64,000 nucleotides of DNA from Maribellus comscasis (GTDB taxonomy: Bacteria; Bacteroidota; Bacteroidia; Bacteroidales; Prolixibacteraceae): assembly GCF_009762775.1 (NCBI RefSeq), contig NZ_CP046401.1, forward strand, positions 6,088,001 to 6,152,000, written 5' to 3'. The notes under the pieces were generated by a model. It searched no databases. It had not been told where the DNA came from and was given only the letters and a program-made list of their open reading frames with translations. Each line of letters begins with the position of its first letter. The first letter of the stretch is position 1. The translations under genes and the position numbers were made by a program. Below, one piece after another: positions 8,817 to 17,429 of this stretch.

Positions 8817-10667
8817 TTATCTGAAATCCAGTGGGGCGGGAGCGGTAGGCTCGAAACTGTAAAAGTTTTTCTTTAATTGTTCTTCAAAGATAAAACCAAC
8901 AAAACTCATGTCGCTGGGGTGAAAAGGATAGAAAGCAAGCCTGACTTGCAGGGTTTTGAAAACCAGGTTTTCATTATGAAGTCGTAAGCCGAGGCCAAGG
9001 CCGCTGTAATAGTTTTGAGTAAAAATAAGCTTTTTGTTTGAACCGATAACTCCCACGTCGGCAAATCCGTAGAAAGCCATATTAAACTTGTAGAATTCTC
9101 TGCGCAAAAACAAAACATATTCAAGATCTACACTAAGTTTTTGTTTGCCAACCGCTTCTTTACTTGAAAATCCACGAATATCTTCATTTCGGCTTAAGTC
9201 AAGATTCTCAATATCAAAACGTTTAAGGCCAAGAATATAATTTGAACGGATAAATAGTCGAAACCTCTTTCTTCCTGCATTAAACTGGCGCGAAATAAAA
9301 TTGGTACTCGCCTGAACTTGTCCTTGCTCAAACTTCGATTTATTAAAATAACCACCAATACCAGCCGACATAAAAAGATAGCCTCTTCTTTTTATCAGTA
9401 AATTCCCGTTTGAAAGATAAAGGTGTAAATAATGTCTGTTCCCAAACTCATTGGCATCAAATCCGTAAACAATTTCATTTTTAAATCCCTCCGGTATATC
9501 TTCAACAATGCCGTAACTGTATATTAACTGGTCCTGAATATATCGCCGCTGAGTAAAAGTTAAACCTGTTAAGTAAAAAGTATTATTGGAGAAAAACTGA
9601 TTCTCCGGAAACGACGGATTTGGTCTGTGGTGGTAGGTGCGATTATAAAATCCTCCCGAAATAACCACTTGAGAGCTATTGTAATTGTTTTCATTTATCT
9701 GAAAGCTTCTTCCTGCCCAGGCACTGTAAAATGAATAATCCAACGGTTCTTCAATAATTAGGGGATCATTATCAAAAATCTGGTTCGTTCGGTGCATTCT
9801 TAACGCAGAAGCTCCGTAACCCCATTTCATTGATGGAATTAGAAATGGTTTTTCCAGCTCAAAAGAAAATCCTTCTTTTAGGTATGTGTTCATGTATCCT
9901 GCAGAAACATCCACAAATTTTCCTTTAACGTTGTTAATTGAATAGAACGTTTCTAAACCCATGTACGGTTGTTTGTGCAAATGACCGACAAAACGTAATG
10001 AAATTTCATGACCAACACCAAAAATATTTTGGTTGTATAGTTCGAGTGCTGCAGAACTAGTCCCGTTTACATTTCCCGAAACTCCAAGCGAAAATCTGTC
10101 CTTTGTAATTACATGAACCGTTACCAAATCCGGGTTAATAGAATCCTGTTCCAGAAAAAAGCGGGCGTCTTTAATGTAGGGAAGCGCCCTGATTATACGT
10201 TCGTTTTCGTACAATTCTTCAGCATCGATAATATCGCCCACCTTAAACATTAACATTTTTCCGATGGTGTTAAGGTTTGATTTTGTGTGAAGCGCATTGG
10301 CCGTTCGTTCAACCCAACTTTTGGCTTTTTTTGTTGTATCTTCAAGGTTGGGGCCAAATACATCAAGTGCAGTGATATCAATTTCAGAAATAGTTTTTCC
10401 TTCCATCCGACTGTAATATTCCAGAGCCATCTCTTTTTTATCGACGTAGGGACGAGGTGGAGAAATCAGAAAATCGTAAAAGATACGGGTGAACTTGTTT
10501 TGATTGGCTTTGTGCTTCAAGCTATCATAAAATTGGTTGTATTTTTCTTCGGGTAATTTTTCAATAAGGGCAGTATCTTTTATATAGGACTGTGCAGGAA
10601 CTTCAGAACCTAAGACATTTGTTAATGTTATGATAACTAGAATCAATATTTTCGACCACCCACTCAT
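8817..10667 (-). CDS. Omp85/BamA-superfamily outer-membrane barrel protein
   Basis: The 616-residue protein has a Sec signal (ending near VPAQ). About residues 90-190 form a POTRA-like region (FKVGDIIDAEELYENERIIRALPYI). A long beta-barrel follows, rich in alternating aromatic residues (about 195-605). The length fits a short Omp85 member (TamA-like or bacterial surface antigen D15) rather than BamA, which has five POTRA domains. It would help insert or secrete an outer-membrane substrate. The partner is not in the window. Confidence 0.7.
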   Translation of the reverse strand: MSGWSKILILVIITLTNVLGSEVPAQSYIKDTALIEKLPEEKYNQFYDSLKHKANQNKFTRIFYDFLISPPRPYVDKKEMALEYYSRMEGKTISEIDITALDVFGPNLEDTTKKAKSWVERTANALHTKSNLNTIGKMLMFKVGDIIDAEELYENERIIRALPYIKDARFFLEQDSINPDLVTVHVITKDRFSLGVSGNVNGTSSAALELYNQNIFGVGHEISLRFVGHLHKQPYMGLETFYSINNVKGKFVDVSAGYMNTYLKEGFSFELEKPFLIPSMKWGYGASALRMHRTNQIFDNDPLIIEEPLDYSFYSAWAGRSFQINENNYNSSQVVISGGFYNRTYHHRPNPSFPENQFFSNNTFYLTGLTFTQRRYIQDQLIYSYGIVEDIPEGFKNEIVYGFDANEFGNRHYLHLYLSNGNLLIKRRGYLFMSAGIGGYFNKSKFEQGQVQASTNFISRQFNAGRKRFRLFIRSNYILGLKRFDIENLDLSRNEDIRGFSSKEAVGKQKLSVDLEYVLFLRREFYKFNMAFYGFADVGVIGSNKKLIFTQNYYSGLGLGLRLHNENLVFKTLQVRLAFYPFHPSDMSFVGFIFEEQLKKNFYSFEPTAPAPLDFR

Positions 10668-10997
10668 TCCTGCATTAAAATACGATATTATTTTTGATTC
10701 AATAGGGAATTAAATTTCATTTTATAAACATGCAAAAAAAAAGTCATTCAGATATTAAAACTTTGAAAAACAGAGTGTTAAAAACTGTTAAACGATGCGT
10801 GTAAATAGAAAATTTGAGTTGAAACTGTGTTTTGAAAACAGAAACAGTGATGGGTATAATGATAAAGATCAGCAACTTACATCAAGCCATAGAATTTATC
10901 TCCATGTGTTATTTAAACGGAATTTTTTATGCTGTTTAATAAATTTTGAAGGTCGAATTGCGTTAATGTTTTAGCGGTTATTTTATACTTTTGCTGC
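10668..10997. other. Intergenic divergent promoter region
   Basis: 330 nt of AT-rich DNA between the minus-strand barrel gene and the plus-strand TonB-like gene. Apart from the -7 box at 10986-10993 I see no ORF, repeat or RNA structure. Confidence 0.5.
10986..10993 (+). promoter_or_regulatory. -7 box almost touching the TonB-like start codon
   Basis: TACTTTTG matches TAnnTTTG and ends 4 nt before the ATG at 10998. With usual -7 to +1 spacing, transcription would start at or within a few bases of the ATG, giving a leaderless or near-leaderless mRNA. Confidence 0.5.
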
Positions 10998-11738
10998 ATG
11001 AGCAAATTGGGGAAATTTTATAAAAGGAACATTTATGGGGTAATGGGAACTTTGGTTTTCCATATTTTGCTCGTTCTCACATTTCTTTTGGCGGAAGTAG
11101 ACATGAAAGGAAATGTAAAAGAAGAAGAAATAATTATTGAATTTCCTGAAATCATACCGGAACCGGAGGAAATAATTGAAGAACCGGAAGTCGAGCAGCA
11201 GGATGATACTCCGAATGATCCTTCATCGCAAAGTACCGAAACTCAAAGTCAGAGAACAAATCGCGCTTCAAACAGATTATCTGCAACAGAGGAATTTTTT
11301 GATGAAGACTATCTCAAAGAAGTAGAGGCAGCCCGGCAATTGGCAGCTGATGTTAATAATCAATTGTCAAAAGAAAGGGTAAAACTTGAAGACATTGAAA
11401 TGCCTGTGGAAACCACTGAGGGAATGAATCCTGATTCCATTAAAAATGTGGTTTATACGGGTGAAAGTAACATTGTTTATTATTTGGAAAACAGGTATCA
11501 CCTGAGTTTGCCCATTCCTGTTTACTTAACACAAGGAGGCGGAAAAATAGTTGTTGATATTGAAGTTGACAGAAACGGGCGGGTTGTTAAAGCCTCGGCG
11601 CGTAAAAATAGAAATATACGCAATGAACAAATTTATACGTATGCCGAAGTCGCTGCGTCAAGAACGATATTTAATACAGACTACAATTCCCCTGATATTC
11701 AGAGCGGTACAATCCATTATACATTTATTGCTCAATAG
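10998..11738 (+). CDS. TonB-like energy transducer / periplasmic-spanning protein
   Basis: The 246-residue protein has a short cytoplasmic start and one membrane helix (about residues 14-34, VMGTLVFHILLVLTFLLAEV). An acidic, Pro/Glu-rich linker follows (EFPEIIPEPEEIIEEPE). The C-terminal domain of about 90 residues resembles TonB (GGGKIVVDIEVDRNGRVVKA). TonB proteins couple the proton-motive force to outer-membrane transporters. The linker and C-terminal strand order fit, but no ExbB/ExbD genes are nearby. It could instead be a TonB-like protein with a private role. Confidence 0.7.
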   Translation: MSKLGKFYKRNIYGVMGTLVFHILLVLTFLLAEVDMKGNVKEEEIIIEFPEIIPEPEEIIEEPEVEQQDDTPNDPSSQSTETQSQRTNRASNRLSATEEFFDEDYLKEVEAARQLAADVNNQLSKERVKLEDIEMPVETTEGMNPDSIKNVVYTGESNIVYYLENRYHLSLPIPVYLTQGGGKIVVDIEVDRNGRVVKASARKNRNIRNEQIYTYAEVAASRTIFNTDYNSPDIQSGTIHYTFIAQ

Positions 11739-11788
11739 GTGTTCATGTTAAATTAATATAATCTTTAACATGATTTAACAGAAAATAG

Positions 11789-11819
11789 TTGTCTCAATTC
11801 ATTTCTGCTTTTATCTTTG
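11789..11819 (+). promoter_or_regulatory. Complete Bacteroidetes promoter ahead of a candidate small RNA
   Basis: TTG (11789-11791) is followed by 20 nt and then TATCTTTG (11812-11819). This is the best -33/-7 match in the window. No ORF starts within the next 250 nt. Confidence 0.6.
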
Positions 11820-11824
11820 CGGTA

Positions 11825-11908
11825 CGTTTATTTTCATAAGTTTAGGTTTAGTTAGGTTAGTTAGTTTAATGAGAAAAGGCTGGTTGTTGAACCGGCCTTT
11901 TTGTTTTT
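11825..11908 (+). ncRNA. Candidate small RNA between a promoter and a terminator
   Basis: A well-formed promoter (11789-11819) is followed about 55 nt later by a strong intrinsic terminator (11874-11908), with no start codon for a sensible peptide between. The predicted transcript is about 80-85 nt. Its 5' half is a run of TTAG/GGTTA-type repeats. It could also be the attenuated leader of the downstream sigma operon, but that operon has its own promoter at 12059. Function unknown. Confidence 0.5.
11874..11908 (+). terminator. Intrinsic terminator of the candidate small RNA
   Basis: AAAAGGCTGGTT (11874-11885) pairs with AACCGGCCTTTT (11890-11901) over 12 pairs, one of them G-T, with a 4-nt GTTG loop and a following T-run. 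Confidence 0.8.
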
Positions 11909-12058
11909 ATATGCCTCTCAAAATTTTTGGCCCAAATTTCATTATTCTTGATTAGATTTGTACATTTACAACCTTAAATGTAAGGTGTTGTTTATGAGAA
12001 TATTTCAGCCCGTTATTTCAAACAGATTAATAACAATTTAAAGAATTATTAAAAATAC

Positions 12059-12090
12059 GGGTTACCTTTTTGATAAAAATCGAATTATAT
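12059..12090 (+). promoter_or_regulatory. Putative ECF sigma-dependent promoter of the sigma gene
   Basis: GGGTTACCTTTTT (12059-12071), nine nt, then CGAATTATAT (12081-12090), 9 nt before the ATG. The same two elements with the same nine-nt spacing occur upstream of the GG-peptide gene (17396-17422). This implies a shared regulator, most simply the adjacent ECF sigma factor acting on its own gene. Confidence 0.75.
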
Positions 12091-12099
12091 ATATAGAAG

Positions 12100-12687
12100 A
12101 TGAGAAGTTATAGCGATGAGCAAATCCTAAAAGGTATTTTAAGACATGATAATCTGATCTTACAATACATTTATAAGGAGTATTATTACAAGGTTAGTTT
12201 TTTTATTAAGAAAAATCAAGGTAGCGAAGATGACGCTAATGATGTATTTCAGGAAGCTATAATTGTTATCTACAGAAAATTAAAAGAGAATGATTTAATT
12301 TTCGCAAAGAGTTCTTTTCATGGTTATTTATTTTCTGTCTGTAGGTTTTTATGGTTAAAACAACTCGAAAAACGCAGAATAGAAAAAGAGAAGTTAAATG
12401 ACACTCTTCCATACCAGGATGATTTATACGACGAAAACCTGGTAGACTTAGTGGATAAAAATGAAAGATACAGCTTGTATCAGAAGCATTTTAAGACTTT
12501 GGGATCAGATTGTCAGAAATTATTGCAACTTTTTTTCGATAAAGTCCCGTTAAAGGAAATAGCTAAGATAATGGGATATAAAGGAGAAAAATATGCGAAG
12601 ACCAGAAAATATAAGTGTAAAGAACTACTGATAAACAGGATAAAGCAAGATACAGAATACAAAAAAATACTTGAAGATGATACCTAA
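12100..12687 (+). CDS. ECF-type RNA polymerase sigma factor
   Basis: The 195-residue protein has sigma-70 region 2 (about residues 20-75, with DDANDVFQEAIIVIYRKL) and a region-4 helix-turn-helix (about 130-185, with LKEIAKIMGYKGEKYAKTRKYKC). There is no region 3. It would direct RNA polymerase to a small regulon. Its own upstream region and that of the GG-peptide carry the same bipartite motif. The next gene, an anti-sigma-like TPR protein, overlaps it by 17 nt and is therefore the likely partner. Confidence 0.9.
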   Translation: MRSYSDEQILKGILRHDNLILQYIYKEYYYKVSFFIKKNQGSEDDANDVFQEAIIVIYRKLKENDLIFAKSSFHGYLFSVCRFLWLKQLEKRRIEKEKLNDTLPYQDDLYDENLVDLVDKNERYSLYQKHFKTLGSDCQKLLQLFFDKVPLKEIAKIMGYKGEKYAKTRKYKCKELLINRIKQDTEYKKILEDDT

Positions 12688-14203
12688 AGCAGAATTTTTT
12701 GAATGGATTGAAAATTATTTCGAAGACCAGTTAAGCGAGGTCGATCGAAAGGAATTTGAATCTGAACTTAAACACAACAGTGATTTAAGGGAAGAAGTCA
12801 AATTGCATCAGGAAATTAAATCAGCAGTCGGCGAAAAAGACATTGTTAACCTCCGGGACAAACTCCAAAACATTTCAAAAACACAAAAATCAGAAAAAAG
12901 CAGTTTTGGCACATTTGAATTACTCGATGAATTTGCAGACATTGAGGAAATAAATGAAAATGTATCTCCCGAGGAACTCATTAATTTCTATGACTCACTT
13001 CCCAAAGTGCATGTTTACCAACACGAAATGAGCTCCAATGAAAATGTTCATGAGTTTTACAGGGAGCAGGAAAAATCAAATCTTAATGGAGAAATGGACG
13101 ATTCTCTTGAAGGAGGTTTTGATTTCGAAGAATTAGAAGATTTGGAAGGGCTGGAAGAAGCTGTTTTGGAAAAAGATATTATCAATTTACGGGAAACACT
13201 TTCCCATGTAGCAAAATCAGTAAAACCACAATATTCAACCGAGGATATAGATAGTTATTTGAGCGGAGAGTTAAGTGGTGAAAAGCTTCATGAGTTTGAG
13301 GCAGAACTTGGACAAAACAGGGCGCTCCGGGAAGAAGTTCTACTACATCGGGAGATGGAAAGTGCTTTGCTTGAAGGCGATATACTGGAACTTCGTAATC
13401 AGTTGAGTCATATTATAGAAACTGAGACATCCTGGAATGTTAGCGAAAAGGATATTGAAAGCTACATCGACGGCGAGTTGGATGGGGAATTGTTGGACGA
13501 ATTCTTAGCGGAATTGACCGAAAATACCGATTTAATGTCGGAAGTTAATCTACGAAGAAACGTAAATGAAGCAGCAAGTGAGAAAGATATATTTGCCCTG
13601 AGAGAAGGGTTAGCTGAAGCGCGTAGAAGTGCAGAAAATACTGAAGTTAAATCCATCATACCCGATTCAAAAATTAAACTGGCAAAGAATCTGAAAAGAT
13701 ATGCGGCCGTTATGATTTTGTTGTTAGGCCTTTCAGGAGTTTTAAATATCAGTTTAAATTCGTTAGACAAAACATACGATTCGTATTACAAATCACCGCA
13801 GTGGTCTCCTGAACGTTCGCTTACCTATGAAGCTACTAAAGTAAATCAATACTTTACCGAGGGGAATCTCTATTTTATGAATGGTGATTACCGAATGGCC
13901 ATACAGAATTATAATAAAGCGCTGGAAAAGGAAAGTGAAAAATATGCATCCCACTTCTATAAAGGAGCAAGTTTGCAAAATTTGAATCAGTTTAAAGAAG
14001 CGATTCCTGAATACAATCAGGTTATTAAACATGCAGACAACCTTTTTATCGAAGAAGCAGAATGGAACAGAGCACTGTGTAATATTAAGCTTGGAGAGTT
14101 GGATAAGGCAAAGGTTCAATTAACCGCAATCATCGATAAAAATAGTTTTTATAAAAAGGATGCAAAGGCAATACTAAGAAGACTTAAATATTCTATAAAA
14201 TAG
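12671..14203 (+). CDS. Anti-sigma-like membrane protein with repeated N-terminal segments and a TPR tail
   Basis: The 510-residue protein has several copies of one segment. Full copies are at about residues 1-60, 192-250 and 259-318, each following the plan (E)xYxxGELsgexlxEFexELxxNxxLxxEVxLhxxxxxAxxexDIxxLRxxL. A partial copy lies at about 160-185. A single membrane helix at about 345-362 (AAVMILLLGLSGVLNISL) is followed by tetratricopeptide repeats (about 390-505). The N-terminal segment is of the kind seen in Bacteroidetes anti-sigma proteins. The repeats would be cytoplasmic and the TPR part periplasmic. Overlap with the sigma gene supports an anti-sigma role. Both ATGs at 12671 and 12677 are possible starts. 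Confidence 0.75.
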   Translation: MKMIPKAEFFEWIENYFEDQLSEVDRKEFESELKHNSDLREEVKLHQEIKSAVGEKDIVNLRDKLQNISKTQKSEKSSFGTFELLDEFADIEEINENVSPEELINFYDSLPKVHVYQHEMSSNENVHEFYREQEKSNLNGEMDDSLEGGFDFEELEDLEGLEEAVLEKDIINLRETLSHVAKSVKPQYSTEDIDSYLSGELSGEKLHEFEAELGQNRALREEVLLHREMESALLEGDILELRNQLSHIIETETSWNVSEKDIESYIDGELDGELLDEFLAELTENTDLMSEVNLRRNVNEAASEKDIFALREGLAEARRSAENTEVKSIIPDSKIKLAKNLKRYAAVMILLLGLSGVLNISLNSLDKTYDSYYKSPQWSPERSLTYEATKVNQYFTEGNLYFMNGDYRMAIQNYNKALEKESEKYASHFYKGASLQNLNQFKEAIPEYNQVIKHADNLFIEEAEWNRALCNIKLGELDKAKVQLTAIIDKNSFYKKDAKAILRRLKYSIK

Positions 14204-14223
14204 TTGTAAATAAAAAGATTCGT

Positions 14224-14397
14224 TTGAATTGTTAAATCACACATTCTAAAAACAATTCAAGTCATCTAAAGCTCATTGAAATAAATTACTGGAATTAAAC
14301 TTAAAATCACACACATTCTAAAAAGTTCAATAACAGTAAATGTAAAATATTTTGTTAGACGAATAAAAATCACACACATTATTCAATTTATATTCGT
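14224..14397 (+). repeat. Three hairpins with different stems and one conserved loop
   Basis: Three inverted repeats lie about 70 nt apart after the anti-sigma gene. Hairpin 1: TTGAATTGTT (14224-14233) with AACAATTCAA (14251-14260). Hairpin 2: TTACTG plus AACTT (14286-14302) with AAGTT plus CAGTAA (14323-14339). Hairpin 3: ACGAATA (14359-14365) with TATTCGT (14391-14397). Stem sequences are unrelated, but each loop contains AAATCACA(CA)CATT. The reverse complement of the loop sequence lies just upstream of the GG-peptide gene. A terminator at 14481 places all three hairpins within the sigma operon transcript. Confidence 0.75.
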
Positions 14398-14478
14398 AAT
14401 AACGAAAAGTAGAGTTTGGTGAAAAAATAGTTAGGAATAGTCCAGGTATTTGTAAAAGTTATTCTGTGTAATATACAG

Positions 14479-17334
14479 TTAAGCCCGTTTTTTGCGGGCT
14501 TTTCTGATACGAATTATTTGTTCTGCAGTAACACCGATTATTGTGAGTAAAAGTAAACTAAAGAAGTAAAAATCATAACTCTTATACAGAGAGGTATTAT
14601 CGCCAATACTAACATAACCAAGCCAGTAGTGAGGGTGAGCCAGTCTTGAATTTGCATTTTCCAAATATTCCAGCTTAGCAAGTCTTAAGGCTTCGTCTTT
14701 ATTTTTTCCCTTTTTTAGAAATTTGTAAAACGAGCTCATAATTTTTGTTCCGGAGTTATCTTCAACTTCCCATAAAGTCATAATAATTGCCGGACAGCCT
14801 GCGTAAAGGAAACCTCTTGCTAAACTAATGACGCCCTCTCCCTTCTTTAACTGGCCAGTTCCAGTGTTACAGGCACTTAAAACAGAGAGGCGGGCTTTTA
14901 AATTTAAATTATATATATCTGCGGTACTTAAAAGCCCGTCAGAAGAAAGATTACCGTTTTTGTTTTGAGCAAAAGCAAATTGAGAAAGTGAAGGAAGGGA
15001 ATCGTTTATAAAAGCATGCATTGCCAAATGTAAAATATCATAATCTTCACTTTTTTCCCTAAACTTCAATTCTGTGGCATTCTCTCCCTTATATACTTCT
15101 GTTTTTATTTCAGAGGCGATTAAATCAACTTCCTTTTGTGTTCCTATAAGAGGGCGTAAGGGAAATACACTATTTCCAATTGTAATTGAGTCTGAATTAT
15201 ATTCCGGGGCAAATGCCAGTATTCGTTTTTGAGAATTCGTTTTAGTATTATCAATGTTGTAAATTAAATTTGCTGAATATGAGTAATTTATGATATTTGA
15301 TTTAATCAGATAATCTAATTTGTTAAATTGAATAGTTGATGTTGTATCAGGTAGATCAGTGAGTAGTGCATCAAAAGATATGTAACTCAATTTACCATCG
15401 GGTACAATTATTAAATTCTTGTCTTTTATTTTGTTTTCATAGGGAGCAATTAAGTTTTTGTACAGTTGATTTGAAGCAACACAATATTTCTTTGAATCTT
15501 CATTTTTTGTAAAAATATAACCAGAGTTGGACATAAATTGGAATATCTCATCGATGTTTTTGGAAAAAGAAGGTGCTAATTCCTGACGTTCAAATTGAAC
15601 TTCGTTGTTTGTAAAGAAAAAGGTGTAGAGTTCTGTAAGTGAATCCATTTCATTTAAGACATACTCGACCAGAACTTCATCGGATTTTAGTTTATCTTGT
15701 ATCTTGTTGATGTTTATAGAGTTATCAGAGTATTTCAGACTGTAATATTGCTTGTAGTTGTCTTCCAAATAATCATTGAGCTCTGTTCTTTGTCTTCTTA
15801 AACTAAAAAGAACGGAATCGAGGCGGTTAATTTCCGATACATCAGGAGTCTCTGAAACCTGCTCATTGTATTTCATGGAGCTAAAGTTTGTGATGTTTAA
15901 ATTAATTTTTCTTTCCAATGTTAAAAGGCTATCCGGTATTAAACTTGACTGCATTGCTTCATCATTGGACAATTTGTCGAACAAACTTCCTGATTTTAAG
16001 GATTCAGCGTTTTTGAAAGCAAGTTCAACATATTCAACCGAATTTTCTAACTTGTATGCTCTGAATGAAGTTTCTATTAATTTAATAAGAGTTGACTGTT
16101 CCAAGCCTGCCAATAGGATTCTGCTGTCGTCGTCCGAAATTTCCCGTTTTGTTTTTTGTAATAAATCACCTACAAACCCATAATAATCAAGAGCTCGGTC
16201 AATTGATTTTTTATAAATATCCTTATTGTTTCCTTCATAAATTAATGCCATTTCAACGTAGTTGTCTGCTATGAATTTTAAAATACTGATACTTGATACT
16301 ATAGATATGGAATTAATTTCATCCAAAGAGGTAATTGATTCAGGATCAGGCGGGAAGTTGTATGCTTTAAGTGCTTTTTTAAAGTAAAAAATTGCTTGTT
16401 GATAATTCTGATACTTTTGATTTCTAAAATCCTCCACATCAGTTGTATTAATTTTCTTTCCTGCGTTCAAAAAGCCATATATTCTATAGTACTCCGCAAT
16501 GGTGGTCCCCGTTTGGGTTTCTGTCAAAGAAATTATAGAATAAGCTTTTTTCAGGTAATCTTCAGCTACTTCGTAATTGTTTATATTGTATTGAAAGGAG
16601 GCATAATTGAGATATTGAAATGCAATATTTATATCATTGGTGGGGTAAAACTCCAGCGTATATTTTATTGCTTTTTCGTAAGCTATGGAAGCCAGGTCAT
16701 ATTTTTTCTCCGTGTTGTAAATTGCACCTAGTAGTTCATAATAGTAGATTTTATCGATAGTTTCAGAATTGTCAATATTACTTTTAATAATTTCGATGGC
16801 TTTGTCATATCGTTCCATTAAATAATATATTTCTGCAATGCTATAATTTATATATGCGATAAGAACATGGTCTACAACCTCTTGGCTTTTTATGATGGTT
16901 ATACTTTGTTCAAAATATCGTATGGCTTCAGCATAATTTAATTTCGCTCTGTATATATTTCCGATGTTAAAGTAAACGTTTGATATTCTGCTGCTGTTTG
17001 CTCCATATCTGTCTTTATAAAGTCGCTCAGCAATTAAAACATTTTGTTCTGCCAAATCGTATTTTCCAATATTCTTGTATGTAGTACCTAAAGCCATATA
17101 AGTACCGGCAAGACGATTACTATTTTCTCCATAAAATTTTTTTCTTAATTCCAACGCGTCTTTAAAAGCCTCTAGTGCTTCATAATATTGTCCTGTATAG
17201 GAATATTCACTGGCAACACTGAATAGCTGAACAGCTTGTATACTATCATTTTCATTATTTAAATCAATTCCAAATAAATATATGGGCGAAAGGGTTAAAG
17301 TGGAGAAAATGAGTACAATAAATAATTTATTCAT
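14479..17334 (-). CDS. Secreted, membrane-anchored TPR-CHAT protease
   Basis: The 951-residue protein begins with a Sec signal (about residues 1-23). Tetratricopeptide repeats follow (about 30-450), then a helical linker, then a C-terminal CHAT (caspase-like, clan CD) domain (about 640-905). The likely catalytic pair is present: His773 in LAMHAF and Cys822 in SACNTG. A final membrane helix (about 917-936) ends in a basic tail (RIRKARKKRA), so the protease domain should face the periplasm. CHAT proteases cut specific partner proteins; TPR-CHAT in type III-E CRISPR systems is one case. Here it is divergent from the GG-peptide gene and convergent with the sigma/anti-sigma pair, so the peptide or the anti-sigma protein are the natural candidate substrates. 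Confidence 0.85.
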   Translation of the reverse strand: MNKLFIVLIFSTLTLSPIYLFGIDLNNENDSIQAVQLFSVASEYSYTGQYYEALEAFKDALELRKKFYGENSNRLAGTYMALGTTYKNIGKYDLAEQNVLIAERLYKDRYGANSSRISNVYFNIGNIYRAKLNYAEAIRYFEQSITIIKSQEVVDHVLIAYINYSIAEIYYLMERYDKAIEIIKSNIDNSETIDKIYYYELLGAIYNTEKKYDLASIAYEKAIKYTLEFYPTNDINIAFQYLNYASFQYNINNYEVAEDYLKKAYSIISLTETQTGTTIAEYYRIYGFLNAGKKINTTDVEDFRNQKYQNYQQAIFYFKKALKAYNFPPDPESITSLDEINSISIVSSISILKFIADNYVEMALIYEGNNKDIYKKSIDRALDYYGFVGDLLQKTKREISDDDSRILLAGLEQSTLIKLIETSFRAYKLENSVEYVELAFKNAESLKSGSLFDKLSNDEAMQSSLIPDSLLTLERKINLNITNFSSMKYNEQVSETPDVSEINRLDSVLFSLRRQRTELNDYLEDNYKQYYSLKYSDNSININKIQDKLKSDEVLVEYVLNEMDSLTELYTFFFTNNEVQFERQELAPSFSKNIDEIFQFMSNSGYIFTKNEDSKKYCVASNQLYKNLIAPYENKIKDKNLIIVPDGKLSYISFDALLTDLPDTTSTIQFNKLDYLIKSNIINYSYSANLIYNIDNTKTNSQKRILAFAPEYNSDSITIGNSVFPLRPLIGTQKEVDLIASEIKTEVYKGENATELKFREKSEDYDILHLAMHAFINDSLPSLSQFAFAQNKNGNLSSDGLLSTADIYNLNLKARLSVLSACNTGTGQLKKGEGVISLARGFLYAGCPAIIMTLWEVEDNSGTKIMSSFYKFLKKGKNKDEALRLAKLEYLENANSRLAHPHYWLGYVSIGDNTSLYKSYDFYFFSLLLLTIIGVTAEQIIRIRKARKKRA
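14481..14505 (+). terminator. Terminator of the sigma/anti-sigma operon, overlapping the CHAT stop
   Basis: AAGCCCG (14481-14487) pairs with CGGGCTT (14495-14501), followed by TTCT. The hairpin overlaps the last codons of the convergent CHAT gene. It has a T-run only on the plus strand. Confidence 0.65.
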
Positions 17335-17393
17335 CCGATACCAACTGTGTTTTATGCAGCCAAATTAATTGAAATAAAAATTTTTTCCAATTC

Positions 17394-17427
17394 GGGGGTT
17401 ACCTTTTTACCATTATCCGAATATATA
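17394..17427 (+). promoter_or_regulatory. Putative ECF promoter of the GG-peptide gene
   Basis: GGGTTACCTTTTT (17396-17408), nine nt, then CGAATATATA (17418-17427). Sequence and spacing match the motif before the sigma gene at 12059. The downstream TAGAA is also shared. The predicted transcription start is near 17429-17431. Confidence 0.75.
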
Positions 17428-17429
17428 AG

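Noticed and set aside
14224..14397. CRISPR-like repeat array
   Set aside because: The repeated part is the loop of three hairpins with different stems, the spacing is uneven, and no cas genes are present.
14479..17334. Type III-E CRISPR (Craspase) TPR-CHAT
   Set aside because: The protein is exported and membrane-anchored and there is no gRAMP/Cas7-11 gene or CRISPR array nearby; only the sigma-control analogy is kept.
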